Shown here in pieces: positions 51,776 through 59,726 of a DNA stretch of 64,000 bases. Each line of letters begins with the position of its first letter. Position 1 is the stretch's first letter. A program made the position numbers and the translations under genes. The notes beneath the pieces were generated by a model. The model was not told the origin of the DNA. It worked only from the letters and a program-made list of their open reading frames with translations, and did not search any database. The DNA is from CAVTBT01 sp963733065 (GTDB taxonomy: Bacteria > Actinomycetota > Thermoleophilia > Gaiellales > Gaiellaceae). Where the stretch lies: positions 248,001 to 312,000 of the forward strand of contig CAVTBT010000001.1 of the NCBI GenBank assembly GCA_963733065.1, in the 5' to 3' direction.

Positions 51776-53482
51776 CTAGCCGCTCGTCATGTGGCGCCAG
51801 AGGTTGTCCAGCACCTTACGCACGGGCCAGAACGTGACGGAGCCGCAGAAGTCGAGCGCACCGGCCGAGAACACCCGGGCGCCGGCGGCCGTCTCGTAGT
51901 ACGTCATCTCCGCGTGGAGGCCCGGCCCCATCAGGCTCGGGATCAGCGCGAGCACCCGTGTTCCCGGGGGTGAGTAGGCCGTCGTGCCGTCGATCTCGAT
52001 GCCGTAGCCGCCGACCACGTCCCCGAGGAGGGAGCCGTTGGTGAGCCCCGTTCCGGCCCACAGCCAGGGGGCGGAGGCCGTGTCGAGCACGTAGAACGGG
52101 CCCTGGCGTGAGCCGTCGTCGTTGGCGCGGTACTGGGCGCCGAGGAGCGCGGACTCCGGTCGGCCGGCGTCGCGCCAGAGCTTGATCCGGCGCATCGTGT
52201 TGCCGCGCTTGTCGACCTGCCAGAAGAAGTTGTTCGCGGACAGGAAGATGAGCCGGCCGCCCAGGTCGCGGAATCGCTGTACGACGTCGTAGGCGTGCGC
52301 GGTCATGTACTCGCTGTGCCCGGGGAAGACGACGAGGTCGTAGACCTTCCGGAGCTCGTCGCCGTTCGGGAACGCGTCGAGGTCGTCGTCGGAGAGGAAG
52401 TCCGGGGTGCGGCTCGTCCACTTCAGCCACTTCAGGAATGCGACGTCGTAGCGCCGCCAGTAGGACGGCACTCCGCGCTCGCGGTACGGCCGGTCGAGCC
52501 GCACGGGCGGGTTGCCGCCGGCGTACCAGGTGTCGCCCCAGCCGTCGCCGTCCGGATCGGCGAAGTTGTAGGCCTGCCACGTGTTCGTCGGCATGACGAC
52601 GGCCTCGCGGACCGTGCCGAGCACCGGCGGGCGGACGATCACAGGCGCGAAACCCAGTCGGCCGTCGTCGGTGGTCAGCTTCACCGCGTAGACGCCGCTG
52701 GCCCACGGGCCGATTCGCAGCCAGACCGTGTGCGGGCGGCCCCGGTGCTGGCGCCAGTCGAGCGTGACCGGGTCGCCGATCGGGAAGCCGCGCATCTCGT
52801 CGATCCGGTCCGTGTATTCGGGCTCGGTGCCGCATGCGAGGAACTGCGCCGTCACCGTGCGAGCGTCCGTGAGGATCCGGATCTTCGCCTTCCCGCCGGC
52901 CGGGTAGCTGCGGTGGAGCGGCGCGGCCTCGACGCCGAGCACGCGCACGACCGGTGCGCGCTGGCGGGTCGGAGTGGCGGGGCGGACGCCGCCGTAGGTC
53001 TTGCGCGCGCCGTGCCGGTCCTCGACGGTCATGCGCATCACGTACGAGCCGACCGGAGTCGTCGGCGAAGGCGTCCAGCCGAGCGTGTGCTCGCCCGGTT
53101 CGAGCTCCCGGTCCTCGGTCCAGACGACCGTCTTCTTGCGGAGCGCGGTGCGCACGGCCTCGAGCCGGACGTTCGCCTTGCGGTCGAGCGCAAACGAGAC
53201 GGCGGCGCGCTCGCGGCCCCGCACTCCGGGACTGACGGTTGCGAACAGCGTGCGGTCGCCGGTGTACGTGCGTCCGGCGTTGCGGACGGCAAGGCGGCGC
53301 AGTTGCGGCACGCGCCGCTTGCCCGCGGCCAGCGCCTCACGCGGCCCGAATGCCAACGCCGTGCCCGCCGCGAGGGCGACACGGATCAGGCCTCCGCGTG
53401 ACAGGCGGTCGGTCACAGTCGTAAGTGTCGGAAAGGTGAGTCGGGGAGTTGAGCGCGGGACGTGGCGCTTGGCGAGCAGCAT
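51776..53482 (-). CDS. Secreted protein with N,N-dimethylformamidase beta-like C-terminal domain
   Basis: 568 residues from ATG 53482 (GTG 53416 is the other candidate and gives a shorter leader). A hydrophobic stretch LIRVALAAGTALAFG after SRGG acts as signal, recalling but not matching a Tat motif. Residues about 70-250 are beta-rich, probably Ig-like. The C-terminal half has VVMPTNTWQAYNFADPDGDGWGDTW and VVFPGHSEYMTAHAYDVVQRFRDLGGRLIFLSANNFFW in pieces, the pattern of the DMFase beta-subunit C-terminal (glutamine-amidotransferase-like) domain. Enzyme activity uncertain. Follows the M23 gene by 23 bp on the same strand, so probably co-transcribed. Confidence 0.78.
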   Translation of the reverse strand: MLLAKRHVPRSTPRLTFPTLTTVTDRLSRGGLIRVALAAGTALAFGPREALAAGKRRVPQLRRLAVRNAGRTYTGDRTLFATVSPGVRGRERAAVSFALDRKANVRLEAVRTALRKKTVVWTEDRELEPGEHTLGWTPSPTTPVGSYVMRMTVEDRHGARKTYGGVRPATPTRQRAPVVRVLGVEAAPLHRSYPAGGKAKIRILTDARTVTAQFLACGTEPEYTDRIDEMRGFPIGDPVTLDWRQHRGRPHTVWLRIGPWASGVYAVKLTTDDGRLGFAPVIVRPPVLGTVREAVVMPTNTWQAYNFADPDGDGWGDTWYAGGNPPVRLDRPYRERGVPSYWRRYDVAFLKWLKWTSRTPDFLSDDDLDAFPNGDELRKVYDLVVFPGHSEYMTAHAYDVVQRFRDLGGRLIFLSANNFFWQVDKRGNTMRRIKLWRDAGRPESALLGAQYRANDDGSRQGPFYVLDTASAPWLWAGTGLTNGSLLGDVVGGYGIEIDGTTAYSPPGTRVLALIPSLMGPGLHAEMTYYETAAGARVFSAGALDFCGSVTFWPVRKVLDNLWRHMTSG

Positions 53483-53505
53483 GGTAACGGCGTCGACGGC
53501 TGCAC

Positions 53506-54429
53506 TCACCGGATTGCGAGTGGGAACGAGCGCCGGCCGGTGTTGCCCCGCGTATCCGTGGCGGCGACCTCCACGGTGTAGATGCCGGGCCGTTGACCGG
53601 CGCTGCTCCAGTTCCGAGCCAGCAGGATCACGTAGCGGCCGTTCCGCTCTGGCCTGTTCTGCATGGTCCGGTGCGCATAGACGGTCCCGAAGAGGCCGTT
53701 GGCCGGGATGGCAAGGCGGAAGTCTGCAGCCGTGCGCCAGCCGTGGACGAGCCCACCTGGGCCCCGGAGGCGCCAGCGGACGAGGGCCGGCATCACCGGG
53801 CGACCGAACCAAGGGCCGGCGACCGGCAGCGGCGTCTTGTCCGAGACCTGGACTACGAGGTCTGCGCCGTGCATCGAGTGACGGCCTACGCCCGCTCTGT
53901 CGTACTCGATGCCGAACTGGTGAACGGTCGGTCGCGTGCGATCGCGATACGGGCCCATCGCCCCGCGCCGCAACGGGTTGACACGGACGCCTCTGCGCAG
54001 CTCTGCGAAATGGACGTGCTCCCAGCCCCGCGCGATGTGGCCGATCACCGTACGGTAGGCGACGACCGGCTGGCGGTCGCGCACCGTGGGCACGACGTGC
54101 CAGTAGGAAAACACGACGTCGGGGTCGCTCGTCGAACGGATGTAGACGGACTCGGGAGTCTGAGGGTCGAGGAGCGCAGTGCCCGTCAGCGTGGCGTAGA
54201 CAGGCGTCCCGTCCGGTGCCGACACGTCGACGCCAAAATGGAAGCTCCGGCCGTGACCACCGCCGATGCGCGGGTCGCCGAAGAAGCCCCGCACTGGGTG
54301 CTGGCGGTCGAACGGCTTGACGGGCCACCCGTACGCCGACGCCGTCGACGGGGCGGAGAGCGTGGCGAGCACGAGCAGCGCGAGCACGAGGGCGCCGCGA
54401 GGGTTGAGGTGGTGCCGGTTGGTAGCCAT
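53506..54429 (-). CDS. Secreted M23-type (LytM) metallopeptidase
   Basis: 307 residues. Signal peptide GALVLALLVLATLSAPSTASA; M23 domain early in the mature protein with SFHFGVDVSAPDGTPVYAT (first His and Asp zinc ligands) and GWEHVHFAEL (HxH). A C-terminal Ig-like domain (PGIYTVEVAATDTRGNTGRRSF) ends the protein. Such enzymes cut peptidoglycan cross-bridges or act as activators. ATG 54429 is preceded by a weak -10 (GAGCGT) and by four 11-bp-spaced heptamers, a layout that suggests control by a SARP-type regulator such as the divergent neighbour. Confidence 0.85.
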   Translation of the reverse strand: MATNRHHLNPRGALVLALLVLATLSAPSTASAYGWPVKPFDRQHPVRGFFGDPRIGGGHGRSFHFGVDVSAPDGTPVYATLTGTALLDPQTPESVYIRSTSDPDVVFSYWHVVPTVRDRQPVVAYRTVIGHIARGWEHVHFAELRRGVRVNPLRRGAMGPYRDRTRPTVHQFGIEYDRAGVGRHSMHGADLVVQVSDKTPLPVAGPWFGRPVMPALVRWRLRGPGGLVHGWRTAADFRLAIPANGLFGTVYAHRTMQNRPERNGRYVILLARNWSSAGQRPGIYTVEVAATDTRGNTGRRSFPLAIR

Positions 54430-54435
54430 GCGGCC

Positions 54436-54490
54436 ACGCTCGGACCACGCCCCAACCAGCCCCCAACCGCGCGCCAACGGGCCGCTAACC
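54436..54490 (-). promoter_or_regulatory. SARP-like operator: four heptamers at 11-bp spacing plus -10
   Basis: Read on the minus strand: GGTTAGC (54490-54484), CGTTGGC (54479-54473), GGTTGGG (54468-54462), GGTTGGG (54457-54451), each separated by 4 bp, then 9 bp, then GAGCGT (54441-54436), which ends 6 nt before the M23 ATG. Heptamer direct repeats with 4-bp gaps placed about 8 bp upstream of a poor -10 are the known operator layout of SARP (BTAD) activators. Confidence 0.6.
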
Positions 54491-54562
54491 GGCGCTCACG
54501 CACGGCTCATCGCGTCCTCATTCGCGCTTAGAGATCGCCGAGATGCGTGTTACAACCGATAC

Positions 54563-56203
54563 GTGCTCGAGTTCAGGCTCCTCGGGCCGCTCGAGGTCAT
54601 GAGCGATGAAGGCCCGATCGAGATCGCGGGCCAGCGCCAGCGCGCGCTCCTCGCCCTGCTCATGCTGCGGCCGGGCCAGATCGTCCCGAGCGAGACGCTC
54701 GTCGAGTTGCTGTGGGGCGAGGAGCCGCCGCGGACGGCGCCGACGTCCCTTCAGAACGCCGTCTCCCAGCTGCGAAAGCTCCTTGGCCCGTCTGTGCTCC
54801 TGACGCGACCGCCGGGCTACGTGCTGGATGTCGACCGCGATCAGGTCGACCTCGGCCGCTTCCATCGGCTGGTCGCTCGGGCTCGTGCAGCGGAGCCGGC
54901 CGAGCGCTTCGCGGTCCTACGGGAAGCGCTGGCGTTGTGGCGCGGTGCCCCTCTGGCCGATCTGGCGTTCGAGCCGTGGGCCCAGGCCGAGGTGCACGGC
55001 CTGGAAGAGCTGCGGCTCTCTGCCCTCGAGGAGCTCCTGGATGCCGAGATCGAGCTCGGGCGTCATGCCGAGGTCGTCCCCGAGCTCGAGCGAATCGCCC
55101 GGGAGCATCCGCTCCGGGAACGGCCGGTCGGGCAGCTCATGCTCGCCCTCTACCGCTCCGGGCGCCAGGCCGACGCTCTCGAGGCGTACCACGCGGCGAG
55201 GCGCAGGCTCGTCGACGAGCTCGGCCTCGAGCCGGGCCCGGGCCTGCAGGCCCTGTACAGGTCGATCCTGCAACAGGAGCAGAGCCTCACGCCCGTTGCG
55301 GCGCCGACGCTCGACGACCACGTGGGCGAAGTCGTCCGGGCGATCGCAGCCGGACGGCTCGTCCCGGTGCTCGGGACGATCCTCGGGGCGGGGCTCGGTG
55401 CCGACGATCTCGCGGTCTTGCTGGCCGAGCGGTTCGAGTGTCGTGACGAGCACGTGCGGGGTCTCGCCTACGTGTCGCAGTACGTCGCGGCGCGGAACGG
55501 CGTCGGGCCGCTTTGGGACGAGTTGCACGTCGCTCTCGATCGCGACTTCGAGCCTGGCCCGCTTCACCGCTGGCTCGCCGAGCTGCCGCCGCTGTTACGA
55601 GACCGCGGGCTGCCTTACCAGCTGATCGTCGCGACAGGGTTCGACTCGGCCGTCGAGCGAGCGTTCGCCGACGCGAGCGAGCCTCTCGACGTCGTGTCCT
55701 ATGTTGCGAACGGCCGCGATCGCGGCCGGTTCCTGCATGTCGAGCCGGACGGCGGCGCCACCGTCATCCAGGAGCCGAACGCCTACGTCGACCTCTCGCT
55801 CGAGCGGCGGACGGTGCTCTTGAAGATCCATGGTCAGGTCGATCGTGCGCCCGACCGTGAACGAGAGAGCTTCGTCGTCAGCGAGGACGACCACATCGAT
55901 TACCTGGCCGGTGTCGATGCGACGGGGACCGTCCCCGTCACGCTCGCCGCGCGCCTGCGACGGAGCCATCTGCTCTTTCTCGGCTATGCCGTGCACGACT
56001 GGAGCCTGCGTGTCTTCCTGCGCCGGGTCTGGGGGAACGATCGGCTCGCGTACCGGTCCTGGGCAGTTCAACCCGCGTCCGAGCCGGTGGCGCGCGAGCT
56101 ATGGCGCGACCGCGGAGTCGAGTTGTACGAGCACGAGTTGAACGCGTACGCGGAAGAGCTCGCGCGCCGCACGGCGGAACTCGCGCTCGTCGGTGCCGCG
56201 TGA
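54563..56203 (+). CDS. BTAD (SARP-type) regulator fused to a SIR2-like domain
   Basis: 546 residues. Winged-helix DNA-binding domain (1-95: LEFRLLGPLEV, RQRALLALLMLRPGQIV, LVELLWGEEPPRTA, NAVSQLRKLLG), BTAD domain with TPR-like helices (100-240: REALALWRGAPLADLA, ALYRSGRQADALEAYHAARRRL), then SIR2_2-like domain (265-546): VPVLGTILGAGLG, VATGFDSAVERAF, LKIHGQ with His423, HIDYL and LLFLGYAVHDWSLRVFLRRV. The catalytic Asn of SIR2 NADases (TTN[YF]D) is Gly359 here, so NAD hydrolysis is doubtful and NAD/ADP-ribose sensing is possible. GTG 54563 chosen by domain start. GTGA overlap with the STAND gene. Confidence 0.88.
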   Translation: MLEFRLLGPLEVMSDEGPIEIAGQRQRALLALLMLRPGQIVPSETLVELLWGEEPPRTAPTSLQNAVSQLRKLLGPSVLLTRPPGYVLDVDRDQVDLGRFHRLVARARAAEPAERFAVLREALALWRGAPLADLAFEPWAQAEVHGLEELRLSALEELLDAEIELGRHAEVVPELERIAREHPLRERPVGQLMLALYRSGRQADALEAYHAARRRLVDELGLEPGPGLQALYRSILQQEQSLTPVAAPTLDDHVGEVVRAIAAGRLVPVLGTILGAGLGADDLAVLLAERFECRDEHVRGLAYVSQYVAARNGVGPLWDELHVALDRDFEPGPLHRWLAELPPLLRDRGLPYQLIVATGFDSAVERAFADASEPLDVVSYVANGRDRGRFLHVEPDGGATVIQEPNAYVDLSLERRTVLLKIHGQVDRAPDRERESFVVSEDDHIDYLAGVDATGTVPVTLAARLRRSHLLFLGYAVHDWSLRVFLRRVWGNDRLAYRSWAVQPASEPVARELWRDRGVELYEHELNAYAEELARRTAELALVGAA

Positions 56204-59173
56204 GCGACGAACCGTCGCTCCCTCCGTCCCCGTACAAGGGGCTCGTCCCGTTCGACGACTCCGATCGCGACGCCAGGTTCTTCTTCGGTCGCGAGCGCGA
56301 GTCGGAGCTCGTGTCCGCCAATCTCATGGCGTCGCGGCTGACGATCCTGTACGGACCAAGCGGCGTCGGAAAGAGCTCGTTGCTCCAGGCGGGCGTCACA
56401 CATCGCCTCCGCGCGATGACGGCGGTCGGCGCTGACAGTGCACCAGGGCTGGACGTCGCGTTCGTGGACAGCTGGCGCGACGATCCCGTCGCGGCGGTCG
56501 CTGCCGCGGTCGGCGTCGACCCGCCAGACGAGCCGTTGCGTCTGGCCGATGCGCTGGCGGAGCGCACAGTCGCGGTTGGCGGCGAGCTGTACCTCATGCT
56601 GGACCAGATCGAGGAGTACTTCCTCTACCACCGTGCCGCCGACGGCGGAGTGCTCGCCCAGGAGCTCGAGGAGGTGCTGACGCGTCCGGATCTCCGGGTG
56701 CACGTCCTCATTGGCATTCGGGACGACGCTCTTGCCGATCTCGACGCGTTCAAGGCGCGCCTGCCCGGTCTGTTCGGCAACGTGCTCCGGCTCGATCACC
56801 TCGACCGGGACGGCGCTCGGTCCGCGATCGTCGGTCCGCTGCACGAGCACGCACGTCTCGGCGGAGCGACGGTGACGGCGGAGCCGGCGCTGGTCGAGGC
56901 CGTCATCGAACAGGTCTCGGCGGGTCGAATCGAGCAAGGGCTCACCGGGCGTGTCGGCGCTGACGTCGATGTCACGCAGGGTCGCGTCGAAGCTCCTTAC
57001 CTCCAACTCGTCCTGGAGCGCCTCTGGGCGGTCGAGCGCTCGCAAGCGTCGTCCCTGCTGAGGAAGAGCACGCTCGACGACCTCGGAGGCGCGGCCCACG
57101 TCGTCGAACAGCACCTGGATCTGGCGCTTGCCGGGTTCGGCGCAGGCGAACGGGATCTCACCTCTGCGCTCTTCAACCACCTGGTCACCCCGTCGGGCAC
57201 GAAGATCGCGCACGGGGTCGGCGACCTCGCTCGGTACGCCGGGACCACTGAAGGTCAGCTGGATCCGGTGTTGCATGCACTCTCGGCTCAGCGGATCCTG
57301 CGGCCGCTCTCCGGATCGAACGGACACGGCCAGCGGTACGAGATCTTTCACGACGTCCTCGCCGACGGAATCCTGGCCTGGCGCTCCCAGCACGAGTCGA
57401 GTCGCACGCTGGAAAGGGAGCGCGCCGATGCTCGTCGCCGGCACAGGCGCCTCGCGATCCTGGCTGGTGGTGCGCTCGCAGCGCTGGCGCTCATGACCGG
57501 GGTCGCCGCGTACGCGATCGTGCAGGGCGACCGCGCGGACGAGCGAGCACAGTCGGCGAAGGCGCGCGAGTTGACAGTCGCCTCGTTCGCGCAACTCGGT
57601 GAAGATCCGGGTCGCAGCCTGCTGCTGGCGCGCGAGGCGGCGAAGCGCGAGCAGACACCGGACGTCGAGAACGCCCTCCGGACGGCACTCGTCCAGGCAC
57701 GAGGCCTGCGGACGGTCGACCGTGGGACGCCATTGCTCGCCGCGGCGTCGCGGGGCAGCCAGATCGCGACGGTCGCGGATGACACGCAGACGGCGGCGGC
57801 TGCATTCTCCGGCGACGCGCGCTACCTCGCGCGCGCCTCCGGGCGGCAGGCGTTCGTCACGACCGCGGACGGACGGCGTGTCCATACGGTGGAGCTTCCG
57901 GACACGGTGGTTCGCGTGGCGATCGACCCGTCGCGCGTCGCGGCCGCTTCAGCCGACGGCACGGTTGTGGTCGACGCGTACCTTTCCGGCCGCGAGCTCG
58001 TCCGGCAGAGGCTCCCGGGCAAGCCGACCGTACTCGCCCTCTCGCCGGACGGCAGCCGCCTCGTCGTCGGCAGCGGGAAGATCGTCCGCGTCGTCGACAT
58101 TGCCAGCAGAGAGACCCTTGGCACCGTCGCGACCCGCTCGACCGTGCTCGCGGGCGACGTGTCTCCAGACGGATCCCTGCTGGCTACCGCGTCCGCCGAC
58201 GGAGCCGTCCGTCTCTGGAGCATTCCGACGCTCCGCCTGGCCGATGTGCTGCGTGGACATGAGAATCTCGTTCGCGCGGTCGCGTTCACCCCAGATGGGG
58301 AGCGCCTCGTCACCGGGAGCGCCGACCGCACGGCGCGCGTCTGGCGCGTCAAGGACGGCCGCCCCCTCTCCGTGCTCGCCGGGCACTCCGACGAGGTGCG
58401 TTCCGTGCACGTCAGCCTCGACGGGGGTTCGGTTGTCACCGCTTCGCCCGACGGGACGGCGCGTGTGTGGGACGCAACCGGCGACCCGGAGCTTCGAGTC
58501 ATTGCGCGCTTCGACGGCACGCCGACGCTCCTCGACGTCGATGGCGGGGTCGTCGCCACTCGGCTGGGCGCCCAGGACGTCGACGTCGACCGGGGGTCGG
58601 GGCGGGTGCTTCGCCGGCGACCCGCAAGCGCCGGAGCGACGAACGTCGGCGACTGGCGTGCTCAGATCGACGGCCCCGTGGTCCGGCTGTCCCGCCCGGG
58701 ACGCGAACTCGTCCTCGTGGGGCATTCCGACGACGTGACCTCGGTGCGCGTCTCGCCGGACGGATCCCGAATCCTCACGGCGAGTCTCGATCACGACGTC
58801 CGTGAGTGGTCAGCCGAAAACGGCATGCCGCTGGCGGTCGTCAAGGCACACCAGGGTCGAGTATCCGACGCTCGTTACAGTCCGGACGGCCGGTGGATCG
58901 TGACTGCGGGACCCGGCGCCGCGGGCGTGTGGGACGCGCGCACGAGAAGGCGTCTGTTCTATCTCGGCGGACACGATGGGCCGTTGTCGGGCGCCGCGTT
59001 CGCACCGGATTCGCGAACGATCGTCACGACCGGCGCCGACGGAACCGTGCGGACCTATCGATGCGAGGTCTGCGGCGACCTCGACGCGCTCGTCGCTCAG
59101 GCCGATCGTCGGCTTGCGACGTACCGGTCGCGAGCTCACCGCCGACGAGCGACGGATCTACCTCGAGGGCTGA
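56200..59173 (+). CDS. nSTAND1 NTPase - transmembrane - WD40 protein (frameshift near the C-terminus)
   Basis: About 990 residues. N-terminal PYKGLVPFDDSDRDARFFFGRE is the nSTAND1 entry; Walker A GPSGVGKS (52-59), Walker B YLMLDQIEE (131-139), then LIGIRDDALADLDAFKARLPGLF in pieces. A single membrane helix (about 420-440), an Arg-rich linker, and WD40 repeats (about 520-955: LLATASADGAVRLWSIP, LVTGSADRTARVWRV, VVTASPDGTARVWDA, ILTASLDHDVREWSA) follow. At about 59120-59130 the frame breaks: the usual tail (GRELTADERRIYLEG, stop 59173) is one base out of phase, while the unbroken frame runs to 59730 across the antisense DUF1360 gene. STAND ATPases act as switch-like sensors in signalling and immunity. 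Confidence 0.85.
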
Positions 59174-59178
59174 ACCGG

Positions 59179-59649
59179 CTAGCCGGTGCGCTGCTCGAGC
59201 TCGTTCGCCTTCGCGGTGAGGGCGGCGAAGCCCGCCGAGAGCAAGTCGTTGGCCGCGGCGGCCGCGAACGACCACGTCAGCAGCCGTCCGAAGCGGGGCG
59301 CGAGGACCTGCGTCGCCGTCAGGCCCGCGGCAGCCCAGGTGCCGACGCAGCGCGTACAGGTCACGAGCTCGCCGACCGCCTGGGGCATGCCGCCCTGCAC
59401 CGGTTCCTCGCCCTCGCCGGAGTGCGCGTGTCCGCGCACGAACGGCTCGCGCAGGAAGCTCGTCACCTCGTCCCGCGACAGCGTGCGCGCCGCCTTGAAG
59501 CTCGCGGCCGACAGCACTGCGAAGTCGAGCGCCGTCTGGGACTGCGGATCGCGGCCGAAGACGCGCTCGGCCAGGCCTGCCGCTGCAAGGAGCCCGACGA
59601 ACGTGCCCATGATGGCGGCGTAGGAGCCGTAGGGTGGCGTCTCGTCCAC
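59179..59649 (-). CDS. DUF1360 membrane protein
   Basis: 156 residues, about three membrane helices (GSYAAIMGTFVGLLAAAGLAE, GTWAAAGLTATQVLA, LTWSFAAAAANDLLS). The family signature FKAARTLSRDEVTSFLREPF in two parts and GELVTCTRCVGTWAA with its CxxC pair are present. Function unknown; family members occur in sporulating and other Gram-positive bacteria. GTG start; convergent with the STAND gene, whose frame runs over it only because of the apparent frameshift. Confidence 0.85.
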   Translation of the reverse strand: MDETPPYGSYAAIMGTFVGLLAAAGLAERVFGRDPQSQTALDFAVLSAASFKAARTLSRDEVTSFLREPFVRGHAHSGEGEEPVQGGMPQAVGELVTCTRCVGTWAAAGLTATQVLAPRFGRLLTWSFAAAAANDLLSAGFAALTAKANELEQRTG

Positions 59650-59726
59650 GCGGGCGGTGTTTCCATGTCGCGCGATCCCTACTCCTCGCCGGTCTGGCGA
59701 GCGCGAACCTGTGTGACGCCACGGGA

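Noticed and set aside
54491..54562. SARP repeats as the regulator's own promoter element
   Set aside because: The last heptamer is about 60 bp from the best -10 of the regulator (TACAAC, 54551), too far for SARP geometry; distance to the M23 -10 fits.
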